From Cloeon dipterum (taxonomy: Eukaryota; Arthropoda; Insecta; Ephemeroptera; Baetidae): 64,000 nt of DNA. Within the stretch, counting starts at the first letter, position 1, and each line of letters starts with the position of its first letter. The stretch is from positions 8,670,501-8,734,500 of the forward strand of contig NC_088787.1 of assembly GCF_949628265.1 (NCBI RefSeq). Direction: 5' to 3'. Of this stretch, positions 35,418-49,600 are shown in pieces. The translations under genes were made by a program, and so were the position numbers. A model generated the notes under the pieces. The model searched no databases, was not told the origin of the DNA, and saw only the letters and a program-made list of their open reading frames with translations.

Positions 35418-38400
35418 CTACGTGTACGACAATCTCCTGAAGCCGAGGGTGCCGGAGCTGAAGTGCGGATCAAGGAAGAGTCTGGTGTTACTGGAGGTGC
35501 TGCTGTGATAGCTGCCCGTCTCCTCTTCGATGTCGTCCATGTCAAACTTGACGAACGTGTGCTCAAGCAGCTCGTCGGCTGAGGCGCGCTTGTGCGGGTC
35601 GTGCAGCAGGCACAGGTCGACGAAGCTGTGCCCCTCGACGCTTAGTGTGTCGGGCGTCTTCGGCTTGTCGCCCATGCCAACTTTGAACATGATCTGGTAA
35701 TTGCTCTCGAACTCCGGCCACGGCCTCTGCAAAGGAACATCAGAAACGCATTAATTAAAAATTAAAACCAATCTTGAACCAATCGTTCCAAGCAAATTAA
35801 ACCACATTTCCAAGTAAATCAATTATTTTACGATATATTTACTTTTTAATTTATATGGTTAAATAGGTAATTTTTTCAGTTTTGTCTAAAAATTAAAAAG
35901 AACAGCTTCAGCCAATTTAAATAATTTGCAGCTAATAAAGCATCTAAATTTCAATTATATATAAGCCCAAAATAAAGTTCCGAACTCACCTTTCCAGACG
36001 CCATCTCAATCACAACGCAGCCAGAAGACCACATGTCCGCTGCCCTGCCGTGACCATCAGCGTTGGACTTCATAAATACCTCTGGTGCCATGTAAGCTGC
36101 AAAATGATTATTATTTTTTAATAACAATCTTTCATAAATGGAGTCCAAGTTTACCTTGAGTTCCGACAAAGCCTTGCAGCTCGCCAGGCATGGTGGTGTT
36201 GGCTCGGATCTTCACTGCTGATCCAAAATCTCCCAATTTGAGACAGTTGCCTTCGTCAGTGAGGAAAATGTTTGCACCTGAAGAGAAATAGCAGGGAATT
36301 GAGTCAAAATTAAAATTATTTTACAAGGAGTTAAAGCTCAAGATGAAAAACCCATTTTTTATATAAGTAAATGTATTCAAACAAAATTAACTAACTTTTA
36401 ATGTCTCGGTGGACAATGCCGTGGGAGTGCAGAGTGGACACTGCGAGGAGCAGCTGTCTGGTGTAGCTGCGGACGAGCTGCTCTGGTAGGCCATTAGCCG
36501 TTGCCGCCACCAGTGTCTCCAGGGTGCCCTCTTCGCAATACTCCATGAAGATCAACATTTCCTCCTGCAAAAACCGACAAACTTAAATGTCTCAACCCAA
36601 GCAATAAATAAGAGAAAGACTCACCCTGTGGATCTCGACGCCGTAGTAGCGGATTAGGTGTTTGTGTTGGATGCCCTCGAAGATGTGCAGCTCCTCAGCG
36701 ATCTTCCTGATAGCTTTGTGGTCGTTCGGCTGGAACGAGATCTCCTTCATCGCCATCAGTTCGCCGGTGGCGTTGTTCACCGCCGTGTACACCTTGCCAA
36801 AGCGTCCTTGACCTAAAATCAACAGTTTGAACATGAGGAAGAAAAAAAATAAAAACAAGTCTCAGAAGATCTCACAAATGGAACCCTTAATTTTAAATTG
36901 ATTATGTCTCTTTCATGAATTTTGGAAATTTTATAAAAATAAATCGCAAATAAATACTGAGAAATTAAGAAAAGGAAATTACAATCAAGAAAATTGCTTC
37001 AAATACCTGCATTTTAGGTTTCTACCTAGGAATTATTAATAAGAGTATTTCTACATTTATCTCAGCATGTTTAGCAGTTGAAATAGTGAAAGTTTTACAG
37101 CCTAAATATCAATTTAATAGAGACTTACCGATTTTGATGCCTCTCTGCCAACTGAAGGTGACGGCCCTGGCCTTTATGTGCACCCTGTCGGGCGAGTGGA
37201 TCTCAGTTTCTTTGCCAATCAGCTCCTGCTCGTGCAGTTTCTCATCTATCCTTTGGTCTAACTGATCCACGGCGTCTTTCACACGGTCTGACCATTTTGC
37301 TCCACCTCCTAAAACCATATTTGCCCAATGACATCTTATTATTAAATCAAATTGATTCCACAAAAACTGTCGTTTAATCCAAACAAATTTCAATTTAAAA
37401 GCGATTATTATTAACACAAAAATTGCAAGAAAATCAAATGTATTTTTTTAAATTGCATGCAAATATATTTTAGTACCGATAACGTGTGACGCTGTTTATT
37501 TTAATTGTTAAAAAGAAACAGTGAACCTAGGCACTAGAACAAAATATAAAAATAGTGGCGACCACAAAAATATTCAGGAGTAACTAGAATCAATGTCGCT
37601 GACTTTTTTTAAAAGATATGAGGAAAATATTTAAGTGAATATTTTTATGAGCGTAATGGTGATGTCACCGCGGCGAACATTTCCTGCCGCAGAAAACAGA
37701 CGTGTAGTAAAAGAGAAACATTGAGTTGGAATTGTTTTGAGAGTGAATAACAAATAAATTTTGTGTCTGCATTAATGAGGAGCGACGGGCGCCTGCTGCT
37801 GAAGAAAACAGCAGATTCAGCATGGGAGCAAAAAGACTAACAGTAAAAAAAAAAACGATCGGCGGCCAGCACATTTTAATGGCGTTTGAGACATTTAAAT
37901 ATGTTGACATGTTATGGTGTGAAAAGCTCGGGCAATAGCTCCAAGATGTTAAGGCACGTAATAAAGGTTAGTTTTCTAGTAATTCTTTGTGTTTAAATGT
38001 TTACCGACCCTTCCTACAAAAGCTTCGGAGTTAGGGCAGAGGGCATTGAAAATATGGGCAATCAGACATTTAGGCCAGAGGGCAAGGGGTTTAAGTGGTA
38101 AGGGATGCTGAGTGGCCAGCAGACAGGTCCACAGCCTCACATAAATAAAACTTAGCTTTTTTAAAACAATAATTTAGAGTACAAATAAAGAAACAAAACC
38201 AACCTCTCAAAGGAATCCTGAGTGTCTCGGCAACATGACCATCGAGCCCGTTGGGCACCGACTCCATCCTCTTGCGCATGGGCTGCGGGCTGTCTAGCAG
38301 TTCCGGCGTGGCCGATGCAGAGTTGATGAACGGCTGGGACACGGACCTGGCGGGCGGCGTCATGCCAGAGTTCTCGGGCATCGACCTGGATGATCGGAAC

Positions 38401-41400
38401 TGTTTGCGGCTGAGCGGCGACGGAGAAGTGCCGCGCGACCGGCACTCGATTAGACTGTTTCGCGGAGACTTGTCCAACGCTGAGCCGATCACGTGCGCCA
38501 CGCACTCGTCGATTAGATGCTTGAACTCCTCAAACTGCTCGTCGCTCAGGTACCTGGTCTTGTCTGGCTCGCTGGCGGCCATCAAGAACTCGAGGCCCTG
38601 GTTGGCCCAGCGCGGACGCAGGCCTCGGCCGCGCTCGCACCACCCTTTGACAAACTGCATCCACTGCTTGGCGAACTCGTGCATGCCGCACGTCTGCTTG
38701 CCTTTTGCGTCACCCGTCACCAGCCGGCACACTTCTTTGTTGTACTAAGATGAAATTAAAATTTATTAAAAAAACTGTCAATAAAAAAGTAAACATGGTC
38801 ATAAACTTTGCAAATACTAAAATTTAACAAAATTATAGGAAATTGGAATTTTCAACACTAGAAGCTTCAACTTCACCGAAAATATAGACAGAATGAGCAG
38901 AAAATCAAGATTTTGAAGTTTCAGAAATTAAGATAGCGGACTTACAATTAGATGGTCTGTTCGTCCGAATTTTAAAGAGCGCGAATCAAGCTTTTTCATG
39001 ACCTCTAGGCTACATTTCATATCGTCAAAATAATTTTTTAGAAATTTGGAAAAACTATTTGTTCTTAAAAATATATACAAAATAAATATATAGCGACGAA
39101 ACCATATTAAAATAGATGTTAACTGTTTTTCGCGTCAAATTACACCTCTTCACTTTAAATTTCTACATACCTCAAATCCAAATTTGTAGCACTGGTGCAA
39201 GATTTCCCTGATCTTTGAGATCAACGCCAGCTTGTCCTGCTCGTCAATGTCAGTCATGTTTCTCACATCAAAACTCCTTTCGACTGACTGAATACTGGTA
39301 GTAACGCACTTCCGTAAATTCACAGCATCCGTCTATGGATGAGTAAAATTTTTCCTTCATTAGCAAATCTAACCAATTAAAAAAACTTAATTAAGATCGA
39401 ATTTTAGCATTGATAATTAATATTTAAATATTTTAGCACAGACCGACAATTTTATCAGAAAATTATTTAATGTAAATAATTTACTTAAATAAAATCCATC
39501 CATTAAAGGGGTAGAAAACAAATTGTTTGACTAATTTTTCTAAAAAAAACACACCTTCAGTTCCTTGAGAGACTCGGCGATGGTGTAATTGGAGGGCAGA
39601 CTTTCCTGCGTGAGCGCCACGGTGCAGCCGAGCTTGCTGACCAGGTGTTTGCGGTGCTTGCTGAGCATGGTCGAGTCGCAGACGACCAGCAGCACGCCGC
39701 GGAACTCCACGTGCGACAGGGTGATGGTGGTCTCGGCGGTTGGCTGGATGCTGATTGTCTCGCCAGGCCACGTGATTTCCTCGTCGCTGCACTGCACCAG
39801 AACGAGGTAGTGCGGCCCATCTGCGTCCGCCGGGTCCAAACCGCAGCTGCCAGACGTAAGATTCATGTTCACCAGACGGCACACTAACTCTGGCTTGGTC
39901 TTCAGGAATGCTAAAATAACACAGGAAAATAAATCCGTTTAATACATCAGGTCAACAACACCAACATATATATTTATTCAAAAATCAAGCGACAGTGAAA
40001 TGAAGGGAAAAATTAGGCTAATTAATTAGAAATATTGCTGTTGTGAGAATAAACCGTAACAGCCTCTTAACCTTTTTATTCTTCTTTGTTCTACCATGTA
40101 CATAAATTAAGCTTCTTATTTGGCACAAAAAATTTAATTTAAGCCATTATTGGAACAAAATAAAAATTAAGAAACAATATCGAAAATATATTTTTAGAAC
40201 GAAAGGAATTATCGAGGCTTGCTTCATCCGTATAATTTAAATATTAAAATAAAATTTACCACCGGCAAAGAGAGTTCAATGCACTAATATTATCAGTCTG
40301 AAAGATGATACATGCATGAAAATAACAATAATCTGCACAAAAATATTATTTACTAACTATCAGTTTTGTTCCAATTTTTTCAACAGAACTTTTTTTGCTG
40401 TTTTGCTGACTCATGATTTGACAAATTTGAAAAAAATTATCTACATGCGATTGCCATTAAGCGGAGGTCATACAGTTACAGGTATATTTGGGCTAATCAA
40501 GTCTAGTGAGCAATTAGTTTAGAGAAAAAGTTAATATGATTCCCTCTTATCATTCTGTATTTTTATAAACTTGCATCAAACAAAACCAGATCATCAATTT
40601 GATTCAAATTATTAAACAAAAATAATTAATTTCTGTGATGCAGAAAGTGAGCAGGAAATACCAGCCTAATACGCAACACATATTTATGAAGGCTATCGTT
40701 TCCTTTCGTGAAAATGCTCAGCAGTCAGCACACGTGCGGATAAAATTCGTGTTGCTGTCTACAGTGATAAGTCTGTAGACAGCGTTTTGAAGTGAAATTT
40801 AACTTGTCAACAGATACGAGTTTCGAGTAGTAATTAGCAGCAAAATTTTCAAAACAACAAACACTTGCGAAAAATCATATGCCAAATGACACTGTTTTTA
40901 ACGCATTCTTACCTGGCACAAACATGAGATGGCTGCAGGAATGTGGGGCAACAACGCGGACGTGGTCTGCTTTGGCCAAACAGTGCAGAAACTGATTGAG
41001 TGTAGCCATCAGCGAAAATGAAGAGGCGATTTCCAGGTCCTTCCGCAGCGTCTTGGCAAAGTTAATGGCCCTCAGAGCCCGCTCTCGCGCCTCGTGGAAA
41101 ATCATTTGAATACTCCTACTGCCAGAGAGGATAGACTGCCTAAAAATGGATAGAATTGTATAAATAATTGAGAACTTGGAAAAAATTATTTAAGTACTTC
41201 TGCTCGAAAACCTCGTCCTCGCTCAGCTGTTGCTCTTCAATATCCCTTTCCACGTTGCTGTCCTCCAGAATGCTGTTCAAGTCATCAACACCCGCATTCA
41301 GGTGGTCAACAATCGCACTTAGCATTCCACTTGCCATCCGACTGGAATTAAGCACACAATTAAATTTATGAATTATTGAATAAATAAGGAAAATCATCAT

Positions 41401-44400
41401 TTACCAAAAGCTGTTGGCTGCTAATGCCTCGCCACCAGGAATAAAGGGACAGGTGATTTTTACGAACTTCCACTCCTCCTCGAGAAGCGACTTCTGGTAG
41501 GGACAAACGACAACGCTTTCCTTCTGGACGATCAGCACCCACTTCTGCAGGTACTCCAAGTACGTCTCCAGGATGTACTTCATGCTGCGGTCAAAGTCGG
41601 CCACGTCCTGCTCCAGCCGGTCAGTCACCTCCTGCGACGCCGTCCAGGTCGCTGAACGCATCAGGTGCAGGTAGCGCTGCCGCTGTTTCACCCCCTCGTG
41701 CAAGCCTTCTTTCATCTCTCGCATCAACTAAGAAAGTGAAATAAAAATAGCATTAAAAAAATTATTAAATTCATTTAAATAGATTAACAGATAATAAATT
41801 AAAACATAATTGAACTGGCTTGTAAAAAATCACAAATATGTGAATTTTTGAAAGATTTTATTATTTAAATTATCTCACCTGTCTAATACTTAAGGCGGAC
41901 GGTTCGGTTGGTTTCTGATCCAGACGCAATTTAAGGTATTCATGGATCAGGTCCAGGGCAATTCTTGCCAGGAAAAGAAAGGCAGATTTGTAGGATGGAA
42001 GGCACATGCTCTGCGCCTCTGGACTCCACTGTCCGAAACGCTTCAATTCCCACTCTTCCGTTTGCATCTGAAAATTTTGATTAATTATAAAAACTCGCTT
42101 CCTTAATTTTTATAAATAATTTAATTAATACCTGTTCGGCAGTGGGTTCAACCACAGCCCCAGCAGACTTATCCAAGGTGATTTTGGCCTTGCTGAGCAG
42201 GTGGAAGTGGAGGCGTTCGAGGTAGAGGATGGCTCTGCGCAGCCCGTGCGTCTTCAGAACATCCTCGATATACGTCCTGTACGGAGACATGACGCACGGC
42301 GTGCCGATGCCATCCTGCAAGTGCGGGATCTCGCAGCATTTTTCCGTGCTGGACACACTGGTTCTCGAGCTGGACGTGGACACGACAGACTCGTTTAAGA
42401 GTCCGTGCATGGAAATGCCAGTCGACGCGTTTGAACTGTTTGAGTCTGAGGGACTAGTCGTGGACTCGATGTCCAGGTTGTTGATGGAGAATTTTACTTT
42501 TGTCTCTTTCCGTCTGAAAATTTGACAAATTGTTGTATGAATCACGTGCAGTATCTTCAAATAATCCCAATAGTTGAAAAAACCTTTTATTCAATTTCTG
42601 AAATTTTTAATGCGTTTAAAGGTTTTAGATTTTTTTTTATAAATAGTTTGCAATCAAATTTGCAATACAGTAATGAGTTAAAATTTAAATATTTACTTTA
42701 GATCAGGTGCGTCTGGCATTTTAAAAGGGTCAGAGGTAACGTTTCCTCCAGCAGTGGATGGACTGGTTGAGGTGGAAATGCCGCTGTCCTCGTCCAAGCG
42801 AGGCCAGTGGCCGCTTCGTGAGCGATGGCTCCTTTGATTCAGCTGGTTCAACAGCTTGCCTATTATGCTGACCTAAAAACCAAATTAAAATCGTCAGGGT
42901 GTTTATGTTTGCGAAGGGTTTCAGGACAAACCTTCAGTCGATGCAGCCTGGTCATGTTGTACCATAAACACATCGCCTTCAGTTTGTTGTTGAATTCTAT
43001 AGACTTGAACAATGGATATTCAGCAGCCATGACGCGACTGGACGGATACAGTGCCACCGCTTGTTCCAGCCGAGAAAGCAGGCCCTCGACCTTTAATTTG
43101 AAAGATTTACAGAATCAAATTTAATATTCTTAAAATAGCAAATTGGCATGGTTGTTAATTTACAAGACAATCATGACATAAAAATATCTCTATTCAAGGA
43201 GGCAACTGCATTTACTTAATAGTGAGATATTGATTTGCTGTTGTTCTACAACAGAGTAAAAGTGTTGAAGACAGAGGCATGATAAAAACGTAGGTGACAT
43301 GTGCAAGACAGGAAATTAATTTGTTTTTTTTTTGCAATAGAATTTATATTAAAATATTTCTAGCCTCTCTGTGCTGATGAAAATTTTTGTCTTTTATCAT
43401 TTATCCCAGATCAGTCTCTGAGCAATTAATTGTTAATTATTTAATATGTTCGCCGGGTACTGGGGAGAATAACCACACCTTGCAAATCATCCTCTTCTAA
43501 AAAAAATTGAATCACACTGTGAAACCAAATAAATAAATAAATTAGTAGGAATTCCTGTCACAACCAGTTCAATATTTTGAATATAATAAAATTAAATAAA
43601 AACCTGTTCTATAGCCAGATTTTGGTTTCTGCTGCATTCGCTGCAGAACATGGAGAGGCAGCTGCAGTCGAGTTCCATGCCACTGTCCACGCTGCCATGC
43701 CGGCTGTCCGCCTTGGTAGGACAGAATTTGTAGTTGGCGATCTCCTCCAAGAGGCCAGCAACAGATTTCCTCTCCTCGCAGAGAAAAACATCTTGCTCTG
43801 GCAGACTTCTGTCGGCGAGAAACGCTTGCAGCTCAAGCCATATCATGTCCTTGAGCTCGCTCTGCCATAAGGTTTCCTCTTTGCTGAGCTGCAGCGGCGA
43901 AACAAGGTCATCTAATTGACGTTGATTGACGTCTGCACAACAAACCTGTCTGCGGCAATTGCTTTTGTCTTGCAGCCGCTCCGGGTTGCCCATTCTGATA
44001 AGCAACGAGTATCTGTTGAAGAAGTCCACTCGGTTTTGGGGACACTGTTCCGTGATGATGGGCTTGTCCTCGATTGTGAGCGCATTCACGATTTTATTCT
44101 GGCGGTCGCACTTTACCACTTTTGATGCCAGACTCATGAACCGATTCACGGTTTCAATCTATAAAAATGAACTTCATAGTTTAAAAAATAATGCGTTTGT
44201 CATAAAAGCAGACAATCAAGTCGTCTTCCTTTCAATTATCTCTGAATTTGACTTTTTTAAATACTTAATATAACAACGGGAATAAAATATTTTGTTTGGG
44301 ACATGATATCGATTTTCTGTAATTGTTTATATCTGGCTTTTCAGGCCCCAATCTAGGCCATTAAAAGCCACTTAAAAAATTAGATCACCGATTTGGAGCA

Positions 44401-45814
44401 TTTAAACAAGTGGATACTTTTTTAACTGTTGTTTTCAACCAATCAACACAATTACAAGGACTGTTCATATTTTGCGTCCGTGTTGCTTCCGTTCCATATC
44501 TTTTTTTAAAATGACATCTAATTAATATATTTATTAAACTATCAATTAAAAACAAACTAAAATTTATCCCGTCACTTCTCAATTTGATCCGAAAATTGTC
44601 GTTCGTATAAGCACTTTTCAGTACTAAAAAATAATACAAATATATTTAATCAATTAAATTTGTCTATGTGTCAAAAAACCTTTAAATGCGATTTTTTTAG
44701 TTTTATAAAAATTTGATTATCCATTAATTTAAAACGAACTAGACCTAAAAAAATACGACGAACACCAAAACCTGTGCAAAAAAAAACACCAAAATTTAAT
44801 CACCTTAACAGCAGGGGCTGGCATGCTCTCCGCCCTATCTTCAGCTGGGACGCTACCATTGCTGAACATGGCATTTGAGCTGGACTGTCCGTCAATGTCT
44901 AATTTCCAGTCTCGCTCCGATTCCCTCAGCAGCTTCATTGACCTCTTTCGGACCCGCTGACGACCATCACCTGCAATAACAACGGAAAATGCAATTAAAA
45001 ATTAGAATTCACAGAATTGTTTATATTTTTAACAAAGAACAAAGATATTTTATATATTAATAACACTTTTGCTGAATGCGTCAGAAATTAGAAGTTAAAA
45101 GTGCATTTTTTTAATTTTACATCGTAAAAATCACACTATAAAAGAGGCCAACCATTCATTAAGTATTGATGACTGGCACAGTATTTTGAAAATACGGAAA
45201 ATACATTTTGTTCGCTTTACATAATTTCTTGCAACTGTTGCGTAAGCAATTGGTAAACAAAATTTGTGCTGGTAAAAAAGGTAAAAAATGTGCCATTTCA
45301 AAAATAGAACTCTGCCTGCAGAGAAATTCACGTAAAAATCCTTACAAAATTCAATGTCCTGCTGCTGATCAAACAGGTCCTTGGCAGGACTGTACTCGGC
45401 AACGGACCTCCTGCGGTTCTTGCTTCCGCTCCTGCTTAGCCGGTTGGTTTTGTCACCGAATTCCGGGCCACGACTCCGCTTGTCCTTCAGGTTCCGCAGA
45501 ATCTTGGCTCGCGGTGGCGTCTTGCCCAGGTCCAGGTAGTACTCACCACTCAGGCTGAAGTCCTCCGCAGAATCATTGTCCGCTGGAGAAAACGGCGGCA
45601 GTGTGATCGGCTGGCTTGGTTTGTTTCTTCTGTTGATCGGAATGCTGCATCGTAACGGAGACATAAGAAGTAAGTGTGTTATTAAAGTGTTATTACACCA
45701 AAGTGGCTTATGTAAAAGCACGTACCCTTTGCCGTCAGCCTCATCCTCGTCCGAACTGCTGCTGCTGATGTTGATTTCCACGCCGGTCCGCAGTCTCCAA
45801 TCGTGGTCTGCCAT
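35418..45814 (-). CDS. Mekk1: MAP3K4-type kinase (MEKK4; Drosophila Mekk1)
   Basis: Twenty exons, in transcript order: 45726-45814, 45346-45644, 44804-44970, 43604-44158, 42932-43090, 42697-42872, 42132-42513, 41879-42067, 41405-41727, 41198-41341, 40913-41139, 39555-39910, 39171-39332, 38204-38744, 37129-37308, 36625-36812, 36396-36564, 36155-36277, 35990-36096, 35418-35726. Phases agree and give 1614 residues (human MEKK4 is about 1600). The kinase domain fills roughly residues 1310-1570: glycine loop GQGRFGKV, catalytic lysine in MAMKEI, HRDIK, DFG in LGDFGSAVKI, and APE in AYMAPEV. It phosphorylates MAPK kinases upstream of p38/JNK in stress signalling. The long N-terminal half matches the MEKK4 regulatory region; residues 1-30 include a serine/acidic SSSSSDEDEAD tract. 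The longer introns (up to 1 kb, 39911-40912) hold nothing recognised. It is divergent from the MBD gene. Confidence 0.95.
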
Positions 45815-46631
45815 TTTCGCCACTAAATTCTAAATTGCAGTCACTTGACCATCGGAGTAACTGCTAGCTCGCGTTAACACTGTTAACAGCGTGACACAGG
45901 AAAAAATAGCGGTTTTGTTTACCTTTCTACCTTTGCTATAGCTCGTGTACAAGGTCATTAATCTCCGCGAGTTTCGGCAAGATAAGTTTCAAACACGATC
46001 CAGCTGTGACATCGACCCCCGGCCAATCGCGTAGCAATGCGCAGATTCCTGCCAGCTAATCAGAGAGCGTCTTTCAGCTAAGCGCCCTTCTTGTTCAGTT
46101 CGGTTTTTCCACGTCAGGTGTCACTGTTTTTCAAACGGTTTATCAATTTGCTTAAATTAGCCTGAATTTCGCTTTTTAAGCAAAAGTTGGATCTGAAATT
46201 AAATATTATGGAACTAAATTAATTTTTGATCAGATTTTCATAGGAATTTGACTCAAATTTGCTGCTTGAAGACACGATAAAGTTTGCATTCCAGTGGGTT
46301 TTTAAATATTTGGCCATTTTGGCGCTCGATACGTCGAGCAGAGGAAGCTTCACTTTCGTAAACATTGACAAAATTTGTTGAATTTTAATCGCAAAATTCC
46401 AAGTTCGCCAATATCTTCCAGAATTGCACTGGTGAGCATTTAAACTTGGATACTTTCCGCTTTGCCTTTGTGCACAAACAGCAGCCACGTCGTTGCTGTC
46501 GAGCGCCAATCTCGTGTTAATGTAAATTGGCGGCACAAATTTTTATTATAGTACATTGACGCGTTAAATCCACTGCCAGTAACTTCGACTCTCTTCTTAC
46601 ATTCCCGCTGATTTCAGATGTTGTGAGCACA
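45815..46631. promoter_or_regulatory. Shared divergent promoter region, Mekk1 / MBD gene
   Basis: Start codons of Mekk1 (minus, 45814) and the MBD gene (plus, 46632) are 817 bp apart. The interval includes an AGATAAG GATA site, a CAGCTG E-box near 46002 and a TTTTTATTATAG stretch near 46540. A TTTCAG acceptor at 46617 suggests that the MBD gene has a non-coding first exon here. Just after it, ATG TTG TGA (46618-46626) forms a two-codon upstream frame before the real start. A 105-codon minus-strand frame (46219-46536) has no recognisable domain. Confidence 0.55.
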
Positions 46632-49600
46632 ATGGAAGGCGGAGAGAGCAAGAAAACAGTCCCGTACTTCGTGATCAAAGTCAACGACGACGGTACGATC
46701 ACCCAGACGCGGCAAACTGCCCCCATGGCCACAACCAAACCGCACATCATCCGCACCCCCGAGAAGCGGGCCAAAGACGCCAGGTCCCTCTCCATCGAGC
46801 AGAAGGGCAGCCTCGGCTCGTCCACGATCAAGATCCATGAATCAGTCAGCACGGACCCTTCGATGCTGAGCAATGTGCTCGTTGAGGCAGAGCTGCCCTC
46901 CTCCAAGAGCACAAAGCCCCTCGTCGTGCAAAGTAAAGGTGGACAATGCCTATTTTTAACTGTGTGTGGTTCAGATGAGCTAATTTTCTCAATTATCCAG
47001 TCACTGCTAAGCAAGCAACCCTGGTGAGGAAGTCGCTCGGTCTGCCGAGGATCAATGTACCTTCGAAGCTGGTCCTCGTCAACCCTGGAAGCAGTAATTA
47101 TTATTTTTCTAACTAATTTGAGATTAATTTTGAACGTTTATCCTGCAGCAGGGAACCCGACAAGCGCTGCTGGGCCTCAGATTATTAAGATCCAGCCCCA
47201 AACGAGCACCGTGAGGCAGTTGATGCCGAAGCAGTCGAGAAAGACGCCTCGTAAGTCCCATTTAAACCTCACCACTAACATATTTACAGTTTTTATTTCA
47301 TGCAGTGACAGCCCGAACCACTGATGCCGCTATTACCGTAGAGGAGGATCAGGACAAAGGTTCCGGCGGCCAGGGCATCATCATCCAGGTGACCCCTTCA
47401 GCCTCAGCTCCGCAGGCTAAAGTGAAGGTTACTGCGCAGAAAGGTAGCAATTTATCAGATGATTTTGAGAGTTCGGTTCCAATCGTGTCAGTTTCAGCGC
47501 CAGCCGTTGTGAAGAAAACGAAAGCAGAACAAGGAACGTCGGGAGTGCAGATCATCAAAACTGTGCAGGAAATCAAACCGAAAGTCTCCCCTGTGGTGCG
47601 GCAAGTCGTCAAACAGACAATGCCTGTTACCAAATCCTCCACCACTGTGCCCATCCCTTTACCAATCAAGGGTAAGGAAGTGATTCTTTTTATCTATCAG
47701 GAAATTGAAGTTAAAAAACGAAAATGTCAATACCTTTTCAGCAACAAATCGACTTAAGGCAAGATTCTATTAGACTCTAAAGCCATTTTTAAATTATTTT
47801 GAATCGTTTGTAGATTTTCAAGTATGAACCCAATCAAAATATCTTTAACCCTGTTCTAATTGGTCTATTTTTTGCTTTGTATGGCATTATTGATACACTT
47901 CACTTAAACAGAGTTTATCATAGTTAGAGAAAATTATTAAAATAACATCAAAATTTCCAGTTTTTATAATTCTGGATCTTTTTTTTTATTTTCAAATGAA
48001 CTCTTTTGAAAAAAAAATTACGTTCTCTACAACGTTTCTCCCGCATTGGAATTACAATTTAACTTAGGCTCAATAATTCAAAATTTTCCAGATTATTTAT
48101 TAAGTGGTCTTAATTTTCATGAATCAGGAGCCAACTCACCTATGAAAGTGGTGATTGTGAAGGAGGGAATGCAGCAGCCAAAACCGATAGCGCCCAAGCC
48201 GATGCCTATGACCATCTCTTTGGTGCCGCCGCCGCAAGTGACCAAATCTGTTTCTGCCGGCACCTCCACCCTCAGCAGCAGCGGTGGCCCTGTGAAAATA
48301 GCGCCCGCCCCAAAGGCAGGCCAGGCGACGACTCAGAGGGTCGTGCAGATCATGCCAGGGCTGAAGAAGGTGATGGGGCCTGTGATCAAGCTGCCGGAAA
48401 AGGTGCAGACCATCGCCCCACTCTTGCTGCCAGTAACTGCTGGGGGCCCAATTAAAGCTGGTAAATTGCTTTTGTCTGTTTGAAAAATTTAATTATTCCG
48501 TTTTGCATCTTATAAACTTTTTTGGTTTAAATGCTAGAAGAAGCTGAGTCAATTTAATCCTGACTTTCATTATCCTGAAGAATTTTAATATATTATTATT
48601 TGGGAAATAGCTGATTGTGTTGGAAATTCCATCTAATAATTCGTTTAAAATAAGATTTAATATTAAAATATTCTTAGTCATATATTTATTTTTTCAGTTA
48701 TTTGTTATTTCCAAATATTTTCTTATTTTATCAAAACTATTACCAATTTATTTTATAAAATGACCAAAAAATGTGTATTACTCTATTTCACAAAGTAATG
48801 ATTTCATGCAATTCAAATTAATTTAAAAGTGTTCAGCCCAACATTGAATTAAAATTTTTTGTACTTACACTTGGATAAAATCGTTCTCTTAACGTTAAAA
48901 TAATTAATTTGATAAGTTGAAAATAAGTCGTAGATTGCCGTATTCTATATTTAATTAATTGAGCAAGGAAAATGGAAATTAAAATTGTTTCAGCAGTTAG
49001 TGCTGGACCTTCCGGAGTCGCAATCGCCGCCCCTAAAGCTCCAAGAGGCAGAGGAAGGGGCCGCGGAAGGGGTGCAGCGCAGACCAAAGAGATTTTGTTG
49101 AAACCACCAGAGAAACCCGCAGGTGTGTGACTTGTTAGATTTGTATTTCCTAAAATATTCTGGAGTTAATAACACCTCCACACGTCTTTTAGAACTCTCA
49201 GAAAAGAATCTATGAAACTAAATGAAGTATTTTAACAAATTTTACAGCTCCTCCTGTAGAAGTTGAGGTGAAGAAAGCCGAGATTCCAGAGGAGACACCA
49301 AAGCCCCAGGAAGAGCCTGCCGCCGTCTCTGCCACAGAAGTGGCAACAGAGGTTGCAGCAGAAGAGCCCAAAGAGGAGCCAAAAGAGGTACCAAAAGAGG
49401 AGGAAAAGGAGCCCGAAAAGAAGCCAGTGGGCAGGCGTGGTGGCAAACGCGGAGCCAAGCCCGCCGCCGCCCCTACAAAGGCAGCTGCTGACGAGCCCAC
49501 CGCGACTGCAGAGCCACCGGAGGCGCCCAAGGTCGAAGAGGCGGCCCCAGAGCCTCCTAAAGAGGAAGAGGCTAAGCCTGTAGAAGCACCGGCTCCTGAT

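Noticed and set aside
38251..38748. 165-codon plus-strand frame
   Set aside because: Antisense to Mekk1 exon 38204-38744, which fits the MEKK4 family and joins its neighbours in frame.
46219..46536. 105-codon minus-strand frame between Mekk1 and the MBD gene
   Set aside because: No domain, no fitting splice site towards another exon, and it sits in the presumed shared promoter.
47444..47671. Possible intron starting at the donor-like GTAGC at 47444
   Set aside because: The sequence after it stays open in frame with gene-like composition (PIVSVSAPAVVKKTKAEQ), so the exon is extended to 47671; the internal donor is kept only as a possible alternative site.
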